Positions 16,553-26,366 of a stretch of DNA of 64,000 nucleotides are shown piece by piece. This DNA is from Pigmentiphaga humi. GTDB taxonomy: Bacteria > Pseudomonadota > Gammaproteobacteria > Burkholderiales > Burkholderiaceae_B. The translations under genes and the position numbers were made by a program. The notes below the pieces were generated by a model. It made no database searches. It was not told the DNA's origin and saw only the letters and a list, made by a program, of their open reading frames with translations. Numbering within the stretch: position 1 is the stretch's first letter; every line of letters starts with the position of its first letter. The stretch is from NCBI RefSeq assembly GCF_900606115.1, contig NZ_UWPJ01000015.1, positions 62,001 to 126,000 on the forward strand. Direction: 5' to 3'.

Positions 16553-19270
16553 CTAGGCGGCGCCGCGCAGCTTCCTGCTCAACTGCTTCTCGCCCTCCAG
16601 GATGATCATCAGCAATATGCCCAGGCCCACGATCACCAGCCCGTCCCGCACCGATAGGGGGGTGCTCTGGAAAACCTCCTGCATGAAGGGCAGGTAGGTA
16701 TAGGCCAGCTGCAGCGCCGTCACGGCGGCCACGGCCGCCAGCACCGCCGGCGTGCCGGCGGCGCCGCGCAGGCTGAACGAGGTCATGTGCAGGTAGCGCA
16801 CGTTGAACAGGTAGAAGATCTCCATGACGACGATGAGGTTGACCACCATGGTGCGCGCGCCGTCTTCGCCCAGGCCTCGCTGCATGGCGTATTCGAACAC
16901 CGCGAAGGTGCCCAGCATGAACAGCACCGACACGAAAACGATGCGCCACAGCAGGAAGCCCGAGGCCAGCGCTTCGTCGCGCCGGCGCGGCGGACGCCGC
17001 ATGACGCCCGGCTCGGGCGGCTCGAATGCGAGCACCATGCCCAGCGTCACGGTGGTGACCAGGTTGATCCACAGGATGTGCACCGCCAGCATGGGCAGCG
17101 GCAGGGCGAACAGCACGGCGATGATGACGCTCAGCACCTCGCCGCCATTGGAAGGCAGGGTCCAGCCTATGACTTTGCGGATGTTGTCGTAGACCGTGCG
17201 GCCTTCGTGGACCGCGGCGACGATGGACGCGAAATTGTCGTCGACGAGGACCATTTGCGAGGCTTCCTTGGCGGCCTCCGTGCCTTTCCTGCCCATGGCG
17301 ATGCCGACGTCGGCCTGCTTGAGCGAGGGGGCATCGTTGACGCCGTCGCCGGTCATCGCCACGATGGCGCCGCGCGATTGCAGCGCGCGCACGATGCGCA
17401 GCTTGTGCTCCGGGTTGGCGCGCGCGAATACGTCGGTGCGCTGCGCGATCGGCGGCAGGTCGGCATCGGCGATGCCGTCGAGGGCGGAACCGGCGAGTAC
17501 CTGGGGCGCGTCGGCCAGCGCGAGCTGGCGGGCGATGGCCGATGCGGTGGCGGCGTGGTCGCCGGTGATCATCTTGACGGCGATTCCGGCACGGCGGCAA
17601 TCCGCGATCGACGCAATCGCCTCCGCGCGCGGCGGGTCGATGAAGCCCATGATGCCGAGCAGCGTCAGCCTGCCTTCGAGCTGGCCGGGGGCGAGCCGTT
17701 CCAGGCCGTCGGACGCCTGCGCCATCGCGAAGCCGAGCAGGCGCTCGCCGTGGGCAGCGGCATCGTCGATGCGCGCATGCCAGTAGGCCGGGTCGGGCGG
17801 CTGTCCGGCCGCGCCGCCGGACTGGTCGGCGCACATGGCCAGCACCCGCTCGGGCGCGCCTTTGACGAAAATGAAGCGCCCGCCATCGGGCGCCTGGTTC
17901 AGGGTGGCCATGTAGCGGTGCTCGGCGTCGAAGGGAATCTCGTCCAGCCGGCGCCAGCGCCGCCGTTCCTCCGCGGGGTCCAGGCCGGCCTTCATGGCCA
18001 GCACGTCCAGCGCGCCTTCCATCGGGTCGCCGACGACTTCCCAATGGCCGCTGCGCTCGACCACGCGCGCATCGTTGCACAGCACGCCCGAACGCAGCAG
18101 CACCGCGAGCGCGTCGTCCGGCCTGGCGGGACTGCCGTCGGGCAGGACGAGCGCGCCTTCGGGCGCATAGCCGGTGCCGCCGACCGATACCTCCAGGCCC
18201 GGAACGGCGAGCCGGCGCACCGTCATTTCGTTGCGGGTCAGCGTGCCGGTCTTGTCGGTGCAGATCACGGACGTGGCACCCAGGGTCTCGACCGCTGGCA
18301 ATTGCCGGACCACGGCATGGCGCCTGGCCATGCGCTGCACGCCTATGGCCAGCGTGATGGTGATGACCGCCGGCAGGCTTTCCGGCACGACGGAGACGGC
18401 CAGCGCCACCACCAGCATCAATGCGTCGGCCCCGTCGTAGGCATGGACCAGGGTGGCGACCGCGTACAGCGCGGCGGCCATGGCGATGGCGGACCAGGTC
18501 AGCAGCTTGCCGAAGCGGTTGATCTGCGCCAGCAGCGGCGTCGAGGTCTGCGCCACCTGGCCGATCATGGCCGAGATACGGCCGACCTCGGTGGCGCTGC
18601 CGGTCGCGACGGCCACGCCGGTAGCCTGGCCGGTCAGCACGATGGTGCCGGAATAAAGCATGCAGGCGCGGTCCCCCAGGGCGGCGTCGGCAGCGACCGG
18701 GTCGGCGTGTTTCTCCGCTGCCAGCGATTCGCCGGTCAGGATGGCTTCTTCCACCCGCAGGTTGCGGGCGCGCAGGATGCGCAGGTCCGCCGGGACCTTG
18801 TCGCCGGCTTCCAGGACCACCACGTCGCCCGGAGCGATCCGGCTGGAGGGAACGTCCTGTTTCACCCCGCCGCGCAGGACGTTGGCATGCGGGGCGATGA
18901 GGTCGCGGATGGCGTCCAGCGCCTGTTCGGCCTTGCCTTCCTGGATGAAGCCCACGATGGCGTTGACGGCCACTACGATCACGATGACGGCGGCATCGAT
19001 GAAATGGCGCAGGAAGGCGGCTGCCACGGCGGCAGTGAGCAGGAAATAGATCAGCGTGTTGTGGAACTGCAGGAGCAGCCGCTTCACGGGATGCACGCGC
19101 GCGACCGAAGGAAGCTGGTTCGGGCCATAGGCATCGAGGCGCCTGCGGGCCTCGTCCGCGGGCAGGCCGTCGGCCGTGCTTTCGAGCTGCTGCAGGACGT
19201 CTTGGGCGGGCAGGGCGTGCCAGGCCGGAGAGGACGACGGGGCGTTGCTGCGGGTCGCGGGTGTGGACAT
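16553..19270 (-). CDS. Cation-transporting P-type ATPase (P2 type)
   Basis: The 905-residue product shows the full P-ATPase order: an N-terminal cation-ATPase domain, the actuator motif ILTGESL, the M4 motif VVPESLPAVITI, the phosphorylation motif CTDKTGTLTRNEMT, and the hinge MTGDGVNDAPSLKQADVGIAMG, followed by the C-terminal membrane domain. The PESLPA motif puts it near Ca2+/Na+-type P2 ATPases and not the heavy-metal P1B class; no Cys-rich metal domain is seen. The start at 19,270 is preferred because a TATGAT box at 19,334-19,339 leaves a normal leader; a Met at 19,318 is an alternative that adds 16 residues. The ion transported is not certain. Confidence 0.9.
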   Translation of the reverse strand: MSTPATRSNAPSSSPAWHALPAQDVLQQLESTADGLPADEARRRLDAYGPNQLPSVARVHPVKRLLLQFHNTLIYFLLTAAVAAAFLRHFIDAAVIVIVVAVNAIVGFIQEGKAEQALDAIRDLIAPHANVLRGGVKQDVPSSRIAPGDVVVLEAGDKVPADLRILRARNLRVEEAILTGESLAAEKHADPVAADAALGDRACMLYSGTIVLTGQATGVAVATGSATEVGRISAMIGQVAQTSTPLLAQINRFGKLLTWSAIAMAAALYAVATLVHAYDGADALMLVVALAVSVVPESLPAVITITLAIGVQRMARRHAVVRQLPAVETLGATSVICTDKTGTLTRNEMTVRRLAVPGLEVSVGGTGYAPEGALVLPDGSPARPDDALAVLLRSGVLCNDARVVERSGHWEVVGDPMEGALDVLAMKAGLDPAEERRRWRRLDEIPFDAEHRYMATLNQAPDGGRFIFVKGAPERVLAMCADQSGGAAGQPPDPAYWHARIDDAAAHGERLLGFAMAQASDGLERLAPGQLEGRLTLLGIMGFIDPPRAEAIASIADCRRAGIAVKMITGDHAATASAIARQLALADAPQVLAGSALDGIADADLPPIAQRTDVFARANPEHKLRIVRALQSRGAIVAMTGDGVNDAPSLKQADVGIAMGRKGTEAAKEASQMVLVDDNFASIVAAVHEGRTVYDNIRKVIGWTLPSNGGEVLSVIIAVLFALPLPMLAVHILWINLVTTVTLGMVLAFEPPEPGVMRRPPRRRDEALASGFLLWRIVFVSVLFMLGTFAVFEYAMQRGLGEDGARTMVVNLIVVMEIFYLFNVRYLHMTSFSLRGAAGTPAVLAAVAAVTALQLAYTYLPFMQEVFQSTPLSVRDGLVIVGLGILLMIILEGEKQLSRKLRGAA

Positions 19271-19333
19271 GGTCGATACTGTTCGAGGGGCAGGCGGGTC
19301 GATGATGCGCTGCGCCATGTTCTGGCCGGGCCA

Positions 19334-19339
19334 TCATAA
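19334..19339 (-). promoter_or_regulatory. -10-like box TATGAT before the P-type ATPase
   Basis: On the minus strand TATGAT lies upstream of both possible ATPase starts. It would leave a leader of about 57 bases for the 19,270 start and under 10 for the 19,318 start, which is why the shorter protein is preferred. No clear -35 element was found. Confidence 0.35.
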
Positions 19340-19429
19340 TGCCCCAATGTCCGTCGCTCGGGGGAAAGATCGGGTCCGGCTACGCCCGCATGGAGGAACG
19401 CGGGGCCGGAAGCCGGTGCAGGATGGCGT

Positions 19430-20827
19430 TCAAGTGGGGCGCGCGTCCGCGGAGGGCCGGTCCAGGTCGGCAAGGAAGCGATCGCGCCATTCGCGGATGC
19501 TGTGCTCCCGCAGCCCGCGCAGCATCACGCCGTGGCGCTCCTTGCGCTCCGCCAGCGGCATCCCCAGCGCGCGGTCCAGCGCCCGCGCCATCGCATCGAG
19601 ATCGTAGGGATTGACGATGATGGCGCCGTCCGACAGTTCGTCGGCGGCGCCGGCGAACTCCGACAGCACCAGGGCGCCCGGATCTTCTTCATCCTGCGCG
19701 GCCACGTATTCCTTGGCCACCAGGTTCATGCCGTCGCGCAGCGGCGTGACGAAGCCCACCTGCGAGGCGCGGAACAGCGACAGCAGTTCGGCGCGTTCGT
19801 AGGTGCGGTTCATGTAGCGTATCGGCGTCCACGACAGCTCTGTCCAGCGAGCATTGATGTGCCCGGCCGTGCTTTCGAGCTGGCGCCGGATGTGCCGGTA
19901 GCCTTCGACGTCGGAGCGCGACGATGGCGCGATCTGCAACAGGCTGACCTTGCCGCGGTGGGAGGGAACCGACTCGAGCAGGCGCTCGTAGGCGTTGAAG
20001 CGCTCCACCATGCCTTTGCTGTAGTCCAGGCGATCCACGCTGATGACGAGCTTGCGTTCCTGGAGGCCTTCTTTGAGGGTAGCGACAAGATGGGCGCCAC
20101 GGTTGCTGCCTGCCTGCTCCTGGATGTCTTCGGGCAGGATCCCTATCGGATAGTGGCCGACGCGCACGCCGTGGCCGTTCGCGCATCGCAGCACGCTGCC
20201 GTTTTCCAGCGGCAGTCCGAGGTGGCGCGTGGCGTAGTCCAGGAAGCACCGGGCATCGCCGCGGGTCTGGAAACCCAGCAGGTCGTAGTCGCACATGGCC
20301 TGGACCAGGTCGCGATTCGGCGGAATGGTGCGGAGCACGCCCTCGGCGGGGAACGGGATGTGCAGGAAGAATCCGATGCGGTTGCGCATGCCGAGCCGCC
20401 GGCAGGCGCGGGCGAACGGGATCATGTGGTAATCGTGGACCCACAGCCGGTCGTCCGGATCCACCAGCGGCTGGAGCAGCCGGGCCATGCGTTCGTTGAC
20501 CGCCAGGTAGCCGGCATATTCGCGCTTATCGTAGCGGCTCAGGTCGATGCGGTAGTGGAAGGCCGGCCACAGCGTGCCGTTTGAAAAACCGCGGTAGTAA
20601 TCGTCGTATTCCTTGCGCGACAGGCCGGTGGTGGCGCAGTCTATGCGGCCGATGCGGTGGAAGGCCACCTCGTTGTCGGCCTCCTCTTCGACCTTGCCGC
20701 TCCATCCGAACCACAATCCGTCCTGCCGCTTGAGCGCATCGAGTACGCCCACCGCCAGGCCGCCGGCCGAACGCTTGCCCTCGGCCGCGGAAGCCACGCG
20801 GTTGGAAATGATGACCAGCTTGCTCAT
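19430..20827 (-). CDS. otsA: Alpha,alpha-trehalose-phosphate synthase (UDP-forming)
   Basis: The 465-residue product is a GT20 glycosyltransferase of normal length. It begins LVIISNRVA and has the [11 protein letters not shown] glucose-phosphate loop, [17 protein letters not shown], and the nucleotide-sugar-binding [16 protein letters not shown]. It joins UDP-glucose to glucose 6-phosphate to give trehalose 6-phosphate in the cytoplasm. A GGGAGG ribosome site precedes the ATG. otsB lies 15 bases upstream, so otsB-otsA form an operon, the usual osmoprotection pair. Confidence 0.96.
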   Translation of the reverse strand: MSKLVIISNRVASAAEGKRSAGGLAVGVLDALKRQDGLWFGWSGKVEEEADNEVAFHRIGRIDCATTGLSRKEYDDYYRGFSNGTLWPAFHYRIDLSRYDKREYAGYLAVNERMARLLQPLVDPDDRLWVHDYHMIPFARACRRLGMRNRIGFFLHIPFPAEGVLRTIPPNRDLVQAMCDYDLLGFQTRGDARCFLDYATRHLGLPLENGSVLRCANGHGVRVGHYPIGILPEDIQEQAGSNRGAHLVATLKEGLQERKLVISVDRLDYSKGMVERFNAYERLLESVPSHRGKVSLLQIAPSSRSDVEGYRHIRRQLESTAGHINARWTELSWTPIRYMNRTYERAELLSLFRASQVGFVTPLRDGMNLVAKEYVAAQDEEDPGALVLSEFAGAADELSDGAIIVNPYDLDAMARALDRALGMPLAERKERHGVMLRGLREHSIREWRDRFLADLDRPSADARPT

Positions 20828-20842
20828 GCTGTCTATGCCTCC

Positions 20843-21688
20843 CTAGTTGCCAAGTGCCGGACCGGTCCGATGGCCGGCGGGCGGGAGCAGGATCTCCAGC
20901 CAGCGTGCAAGTGCCGCGGGATCGGCCAGGTTTGCGCGCGCGCAGCTGGGACCCTCGCCGATCTTGATGGCGAGACCGCCCAGTCTGGCCACGACGGCAA
21001 AGGCCGGTTCGTCGGTCAGATCGTCCCCGGCCATCACCGGCAGGCGCGCGGCGAACGGTTCGGTCTCCATGAAACGTTCGAGGGCCTGTCCCTTATCCAC
21101 CCCGCGCGGCTTGACCTCCACCACCATCTTGCCGTACTGGACGACGTAATCGTCGCGCACGGCCTCGGCGGCCGCGCAAGCCTCGAGCCGGATCTCGGCT
21201 TCCCTTTCGGGCGCCTGGCGATAGTGCAAGGCATACGACAGGCCTTTGTCTTCTAGGCGGATACCCGGGTAGCGATCGGCGATGGCGGACAGGCTGGCAA
21301 GCAGGCGGCCGGCGGCATCCTCATTCACGGAGAGTTCCCAGATGCGTCCGTCGGGGCCGCGCCATTGCGCGCCGTGCAGGCCGCTGACAGGCAGGCGCAG
21401 CGGTGCGAGCATCTGGTCGATGACGGCCTGGCTGCGGCCCGATACGATCGCCACCGCGCCGCAGGCTTGCTGCAGGCGCTGCAGCAGGGCGATGGTGCCT
21501 GCGGGAACCCGCGCCGCATCGGGCGTCGGGGCCAGCGGAGCGAGCGTGCCATCGAGATCGAAAAAGAATGCGCAGCGGGCCAGGTCGGGAAGGAGCCGGG
21601 CTCCCGGCATGCAAATGTGTTCCAGGGCCGCGGCGAGTTCGCCCCGGACATGGTGCAGTGATGCTGTGGCGTCCGCAGATCCGGCCAT
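20843..21688 (-). CDS. otsB: Trehalose-6-phosphate phosphatase
   Basis: The 281-residue product is a HAD phosphatase with FFDLDGTLAPL (nucleophile Asp44, acid/base Asp46), SGR in motif II, the cap domain, a conserved Lys in VVEVKPRGVDKGQAL and the metal motif GDDLTDEPAF. It dephosphorylates trehalose 6-phosphate to trehalose. It is the first gene of the otsBA operon. The 166 bases upstream, down to the LysR stop, include an AT-rich stretch (about 21,765-21,800) that probably holds the promoter. Osmotic control is likely from the pathway but nothing in the sequence shows it. Confidence 0.95.
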   Translation of the reverse strand: MAGSADATASLHHVRGELAAALEHICMPGARLLPDLARCAFFFDLDGTLAPLAPTPDAARVPAGTIALLQRLQQACGAVAIVSGRSQAVIDQMLAPLRLPVSGLHGAQWRGPDGRIWELSVNEDAAGRLLASLSAIADRYPGIRLEDKGLSYALHYRQAPEREAEIRLEACAAAEAVRDDYVVQYGKMVVEVKPRGVDKGQALERFMETEPFAARLPVMAGDDLTDEPAFAVVARLGGLAIKIGEGPSCARANLADPAALARWLEILLPPAGHRTGPALGN

Positions 21689-21854
21689 TGTCCGTGGATG
21701 CGCGGGTTGCGCATCGGGTTGTTCAGGTCTGATCGATGTTACGGAACGCAGTACCTGCAGGTTGATCTATTTTGCGCGTTTTTGTTTCCAGTTATCTCCT
21801 TCGTTTCGCGTGCGAAAACACGTTGCGGGCGTCGCCGCGCGGCTGTGCGGCAGC

Positions 21855-22808
21855 TTAGGCGCGATGCAGCAGGGAGCGCCGATTCCGGTTACGCATTTCT
21901 CCGGCCATGCTGCGCAGCGCGTCCACGAACAGCCGGGCGCTGTCGGACAATTCGTCGGCGCCGAGCGTCGTCAGGCCGACGGCCGAAGACGTCGGGCTGG
22001 TGTCCACCGGCAGCGTGTGCGCCAATCCGCGTTCGAGGTCCGGCTCGATCGCGCCGTAGGGGGCGAACCAGATCGCGCTGGCTTCATGCATCAGCGCCCG
22101 CGCCATCGTCGACGACAGCGTCTCGACGATCTGGCGGGGCATGCCTATGCCGCTCGATTGCAGAAAGGTCTCGGCGGCGGGGCGGATGTAGGTGCCTTTC
22201 ATCGGCAGGACCAGCATGAATTCACGCACCGCGGCGGGATCGGCCGTCGGGGAGGCCAGCAGCGGATGGCCGGGCCGCACCGCCATGGCCAGCGGCTCCA
22301 TGTACAGGTGTTCGAACGAGACGCCCACCATTTCGGAAGGATGGCTGATGCGGCCGATGACCAGGTCCAGCTCGCGCAGCTTGAGGCGCACCAGCAGGTC
22401 CGCATTGGTGCCGCCATGCGCGCTGACGAGCAGGTTCGGATAGCGTTCGCGCACCTGTTGGATGGCCTGCGGCACCAGCCTGGCAGCGGAGGTGGGAAGG
22501 ATGCCGATGCGCACGTGCGCGGGCGACTGCGCGCCGCTGCCCAGCAGTTCGAAGCCTTCGCGCAGGGCGCCCATGGCCTGGGCGGCATGGCGCAGCAGCA
22601 GGTTGCCGGCGGGTGTCATTTCCAGGCCCTTGCGGTGACGCAATGCCAGGGTTTCGCCGGCAATGGCCTCGAGTTCCGCCAGGCTCTTGGACACCGCCGA
22701 TGGGGTTTGGGCAAGGGCATCGGCGGCTTTCAGCACACTGCGATGGCTGGCGAGCGCGACCAGGCATTGCAGATGGCGCAGACGGAGGCGAGGGTCCAGG
22801 ATACGCAT
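21855..22808 (-). CDS. LysR-family transcriptional regulator (PcaQ/GbpR-like)
   Basis: The 317-residue regulator starts RLRLRHLQCLVALASHRSVL, with helix-turn-helix AADALAQTPSAVSKSLAELE and a full LysR effector domain. The N-terminus and the ETLALRHRKGLEMTPAG segment resemble the PcaQ/GbpR branch, which often controls aromatic or sugar-acid uptake and catabolism. It is divergent from a Bug-type binding protein gene, with a 9-base direct repeat in the gap that is the likely operator. The target is inferred to be that Bug-sulfatase operon. Confidence 0.9.
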   Translation of the reverse strand: MRILDPRLRLRHLQCLVALASHRSVLKAADALAQTPSAVSKSLAELEAIAGETLALRHRKGLEMTPAGNLLLRHAAQAMGALREGFELLGSGAQSPAHVRIGILPTSAARLVPQAIQQVRERYPNLLVSAHGGTNADLLVRLKLRELDLVIGRISHPSEMVGVSFEHLYMEPLAMAVRPGHPLLASPTADPAAVREFMLVLPMKGTYIRPAAETFLQSSGIGMPRQIVETLSSTMARALMHEASAIWFAPYGAIEPDLERGLAHTLPVDTSPTSSAVGLTTLGADELSDSARLFVDALRSMAGEMRNRNRRSLLHRA

Positions 22809-22823
22809 TTGATTTCCTTTTGC

Positions 22824-22852
22824 TCAACCAATTTTAGAAAAGATCAACCAAT
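22824..22852. promoter_or_regulatory. Direct repeat operator candidate, TCAACCAAT x2
   Basis: TCAACCAAT occurs at 22,824-22,832 and 22,844-22,852, exactly 20 bases apart, or two helical turns, so both copies face the same side of the DNA. It lies 16-44 bases from the LysR start and about 90 bases before the Bug gene, where a divergently acting LysR regulator would bind. Confidence 0.5.
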
Positions 22853-22942
22853 GATATAGCCGACGATCCTATGATGCCGGCGTGGAGCGACAGTCCGGCG
22901 GTGCCCGGGCAGCGCGCTGCGATAAATACAAGGAGCTTGGAG

Positions 22943-23914
22943 ATGCTGGACAAATCGATGGCGCGCGCGGCGGGGCTGGCTGCGGCGCTTTGCCTATCGG
23001 CGGGAACCGCGGCGGCGCAGAACTCCTACCCGGACAAGCCGGTGAAAATCGTGGTCAATTTCACGGCGGGAGGTCCGCTGGACATCATGGCGCGGATGAT
23101 GGCCGAGCGCTTCAACGCCATTTTCAAGCAGCCCTTCGTGGTGGAGAACCGCACCGGCAGCGGGGGCAATATCGGCGCCGCCGCGGTGGCCAACGCCGCG
23201 CCGGACGGCTACACCATGCTTTTCGCGCTGGACTCCAGCTTCACGGTGAATCCCAGCCTGTATCCCTCGATGGGCTTTGCGCCCGAGCAGCTCAAGCCCG
23301 TAATGCGCCTGGCCTCGTCCGGCATGCTGATCGCCGCGCACGCCTCGGCCAAGGCCGGCACGCTCAAAGAACTTGTCGAGCACGGCAGGCGGGAGCCGGT
23401 GAACTTCAGCTCGGCGGGCAACGGTTCGCCGGGACACCTGAGCCTGAGCATGCTGGGCCAGGCCACCGGCATGAAGATCAACCACATCCCCTACCGCGGC
23501 AATGCGCCGGCCGTGCTGGCATTGGTCTCCGGCGAAGTGCAGGCCGCCGCGCTGGCCACGCCGGGGCTGCTGCAACACGTGAACGCCGGCACGCTCAAGG
23601 CGCTGGCCGTGACCGGCAGCCAGCGCTCGCCGCTGCTGCCCGCCGTGCCGACCACGGCGGAACTGGGCTTTCCCGACATCCGCCAGGACGTGCTCTATCT
23701 CGCGATGGTGCCCGCCCAGACCCCGGACAGCGTGGTGCAGGCGCTGCGCCAAGCCATGGAGCAGGTGCTCGCGCAGCCCGACGTCCAGCAGCGCCTGCGC
23801 GCGATGGACTTCACGCTCGAATCCCTGGACGGCGAAGCCGCCGCCAAGGAACTGGCGACGGTACGCGAACGCTATGCGAAGATCATCAAATCGGCGGGGA
23901 TGAAAGTCGATTGA
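22943..23914 (+). CDS. Bug-type tripartite tricarboxylate transporter substrate-binding protein
   Basis: The 323-residue product has a signal peptide (about 1-27, ending TAAAQ) followed by NSYPDKPVKIVVNFTAGGPL, the standard Bug N-terminus. GGNIGAAAVANAAPDGYTMLF and the GNGSPGHLS and NHIPYRGNAPA segments form the carboxylate-binding site of the family. It should capture a carboxylated compound in the periplasm. The ATG at 22,943 has AAGGAG upstream. It is divergent from the PcaQ-like LysR gene and 24 bases ahead of a sulfatase gene, so the pair may handle a sulfated or otherwise linked organic acid. Confidence 0.92.
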   Translation: MLDKSMARAAGLAAALCLSAGTAAAQNSYPDKPVKIVVNFTAGGPLDIMARMMAERFNAIFKQPFVVENRTGSGGNIGAAAVANAAPDGYTMLFALDSSFTVNPSLYPSMGFAPEQLKPVMRLASSGMLIAAHASAKAGTLKELVEHGRREPVNFSSAGNGSPGHLSLSMLGQATGMKINHIPYRGNAPAVLALVSGEVQAAALATPGLLQHVNAGTLKALAVTGSQRSPLLPAVPTTAELGFPDIRQDVLYLAMVPAQTPDSVVQALRQAMEQVLAQPDVQQRLRAMDFTLESLDGEAAAKELATVRERYAKIIKSAGMKVD

Positions 23915-23938
23915 GGCGGTCCCCCCTTCAGGAATTCC

Positions 23939-25240
23939 ATGACTAATTTCGTATTCATTCTTGCCGACGATCTGGGGTATGCGGATCTGGGGTGCTACGG
24001 GGGGCGGCAGCCGGTGTCGCCGGAACTGGACCGCATGGCGGCGCGGGGGATGCGGTTTACGCAAGGGTATTCGAATTCGCCCGTGTGTTCGCCGACGCGC
24101 TTCGGCCTGATCACCGGCCGCTACCAGTATCGGCTGCGCGGCGCGGCGGAGGAGCCCATGACGGGCAAGTTCCGCGGCAGTACCGAGATCGGGCTGCCGC
24201 CCGCGCATCCCACGCTGCCGTCGCTGCTGCGCGAACGGGGCTACCGCACGGCGCTGGTGGGCAAGTGGCACCTGGGCTATCCGCCGCACTTCGGCCCGCA
24301 GAAAAGCGGCTATGAATACCACATCGGCCCCTTGTCCGGCGGCGTAAGCTATTTCAGCCACGTCGACCGCATGGGCAAGCACGACCTGGTGCGCAACGGC
24401 GACGCGGTGGACTACCACGGCCGCTACCTCACCGACCTGCTGACCGACGAGGCCGTCTCCTACCTGCATGCGCGCGCGCAGGACCGCGATCCCTTTCTGC
24501 TCAGCCTGCACTACACCGCGCCGCACTGGCCTTGGGAAACGCGCGAGCAGGGCGGCTCCAACGCGCAGACCGACCAGGACATCCGCCATCTGGACGGCGG
24601 CTCCGTGCACGTCTACGCGGACATGATCCGGACGCTGGACGAGGGCTGCGGCCGCGTGCTGAAGGCGCTGGACGAACTCGGCCTGGCCGAGGACACTCTG
24701 GTCGTCTTCACCAGCGACAACGGCGGCGAGCGTTTCTCGGACTCGTGGCCGCTGGTGGGCGGCAAGATGGACCTTACCGAGGGCGGCATCCGCGTTCCCT
24801 ACATCGTCCAGTGGGGCGGCAAGCTGCGGCCCGGGTCGGTATCGCGGCAGTTGTGCATGACCATGGACTGGACCGCCACCATGCTCGATGCCGCCGGCGT
24901 GCCGGCCCATCCCGATTATCCGTTCGACGGCGTGTCGATGCTGCCCGTGCTGCGCGACCACGCCGCCGAGATTCCGCGGGAGCTGTTCTGGCGCATGAAG
25001 CACCGCAGCCAGCGCGCGATGCGCGAGGGAAGCTGGAAATACCTGGCGATCGAGGACAACGAATATCTGTTCGACCTGTCCGCCGACGAACGCGAGCGGG
25101 CCAACCTGGCGCGGCGGCATCCCGACAGGCTGGCGCAGATGCGCGCGCGCTATGATCGCTGGAATGCCATCTTCGGACCCATCCCCGCCGAGGCGAACAG
25201 CGAGCTCGTCTATACGGACAAAGACATGCCCAGCCGCTGA
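23939..25240 (+). CDS. Sulfatase (arylsulfatase family)
   Basis: The 433-residue product is a type I sulfatase. ILADDLGYADLGCYGG gives the metal Asp10 and Asp11, and VCSPTRFGLITGRY contains the C-x-P-x-R signature with Cys50 as the residue converted to formylglycine. GKWHLG, HYTAPHWPW and EGGIRVPYIVQWGG complete the active site. No signal peptide is present, so it should be cytoplasmic. It would release sulfate from an organic sulfate ester. The Bug gene ends 24 bases upstream, consistent with import followed by desulfation. No maturase (anSME or FGE) gene is nearby. Confidence 0.92.
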   Translation: MTNFVFILADDLGYADLGCYGGRQPVSPELDRMAARGMRFTQGYSNSPVCSPTRFGLITGRYQYRLRGAAEEPMTGKFRGSTEIGLPPAHPTLPSLLRERGYRTALVGKWHLGYPPHFGPQKSGYEYHIGPLSGGVSYFSHVDRMGKHDLVRNGDAVDYHGRYLTDLLTDEAVSYLHARAQDRDPFLLSLHYTAPHWPWETREQGGSNAQTDQDIRHLDGGSVHVYADMIRTLDEGCGRVLKALDELGLAEDTLVVFTSDNGGERFSDSWPLVGGKMDLTEGGIRVPYIVQWGGKLRPGSVSRQLCMTMDWTATMLDAAGVPAHPDYPFDGVSMLPVLRDHAAEIPRELFWRMKHRSQRAMREGSWKYLAIEDNEYLFDLSADERERANLARRHPDRLAQMRARYDRWNAIFGPIPAEANSELVYTDKDMPSR

Positions 25241-25306
25241 ACGAGGCGGTCCGGCCGCTGCGGCGGCACGCATGGCGGGGAGGCCGCGAGGCGCCACGGG
25301 GAACCC

Positions 25307-26227
25307 ATGCAACTGAACCGGCTCGACCTCAACCTGCTGCTGATCTTCGATGCGCTGATGCGCACGCGCAGCGTTACGCTGGCGGGCGAGCGCGTCGGCC
25401 TGTCGCAGTCGGCCACGAGCAATTCGCTGCAGCGCCTGCGCGAAGCCTTCGGCGACAAACTCTTCGTGCGCACGCCGGCGGGCATGCAGCCGACCGCCCT
25501 GGCGCTGGAGCTCGAAGACGACGTCAGCGCCGCGCTGGAACGGCTGCGGGCAGCATTCGAGCGCAACCGGGCTTTCGATCCCGCCAGTGCCCGCCGCACC
25601 TTCCGCATCCTGCTCAGCGACATTGCCCAGCAGGCCCACTTGCCGACCTTCGTGGCGCTGCTGCGCCAGGAGGCGCCCAATGTGGACCTGGTGGGCGAGT
25701 CGCTGCCGGTGCGCGAAGCCCGGGATGCGATGGTGCAGGGAGAGCTGGACCTCGCGGTGGGCTTCCTGCCCGATCTGGGCGCCGAGTTCCACCGGCAGTC
25801 GCTATTCGTCGAACATTGGGTGTGCGTCATCAACCGCGACCACCCCTCCATCGGCGGCACGCTGACGCGCGAGCAATACCTGGCCGCCGCGCACCTGAGC
25901 TACCGGCCCGCGGCTTCCATCCATGCGTCGCTCGATCAATTGCTGGAGGCCGAGTTCGCGGGGCAGGGCGTGCGCCGGCGCATCGCGCTGAGCGCATCCT
26001 ATTCGAGCGGGCTTGCCGCCACCCTGGCCATGTCCGACCTGGTCCTGACCGCACCGTCCGGGCCGGCGAGCTTCATGATCCGCGACCAGCCGCTGCGCAT
26101 CGTGCCGCTGCCGTTCGAATTGCCGACCATAGACCTGAACATGCAATGGCACGCCCGCATGCACGGCGATCCGGGCAACCGCTGGTTCAGGCAGCGTTTT
26201 GCGGCCAACTACTGCGCCGGCAGTTGA
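25307..26227 (+). CDS. LysR-family transcriptional regulator (NahR/LinR-like)
   Basis: The 306-residue regulator begins QLNRLDLNLLLIFDALMRTR, with helix-turn-helix AGERVGLSQSATSNSLQRLR and LFVRTPAGMQPTALAL, again of the NahR/LinR type. It lies downstream of the sulfatase and upstream of an aldehyde dehydrogenase, all on the plus strand, so it may be read from its own promoter and act on the following genes. It is not closely similar to the 6,430-7,335 LysR across the whole effector domain but shares the same DNA-binding style. Confidence 0.9.
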   Translation: MQLNRLDLNLLLIFDALMRTRSVTLAGERVGLSQSATSNSLQRLREAFGDKLFVRTPAGMQPTALALELEDDVSAALERLRAAFERNRAFDPASARRTFRILLSDIAQQAHLPTFVALLRQEAPNVDLVGESLPVREARDAMVQGELDLAVGFLPDLGAEFHRQSLFVEHWVCVINRDHPSIGGTLTREQYLAAAHLSYRPAASIHASLDQLLEAEFAGQGVRRRIALSASYSSGLAATLAMSDLVLTAPSGPASFMIRDQPLRIVPLPFELPTIDLNMQWHARMHGDPGNRWFRQRFAANYCAGS

Positions 26228-26366
26228 ACCCGCGCCCGGCGCGGGCCGTTCCGCATTATCCGCGCCGCCCATTTCCGGAATTCAGACTATCCATTGGACG
26301 CGCCGGCAGGGGGCTTCTTAAGATGCCCGCAGCGATTTCGCGCGTCTCGATCAAGGAAATCAGAAT

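Noticed and set aside
16335-19337. 1000-codon minus-strand frame overlapping the P-type ATPase in another frame
   Set aside because: The ATPase frame (16,553-19,270) has all P-ATPase motifs; the other is an Arg/Ala-rich shadow.
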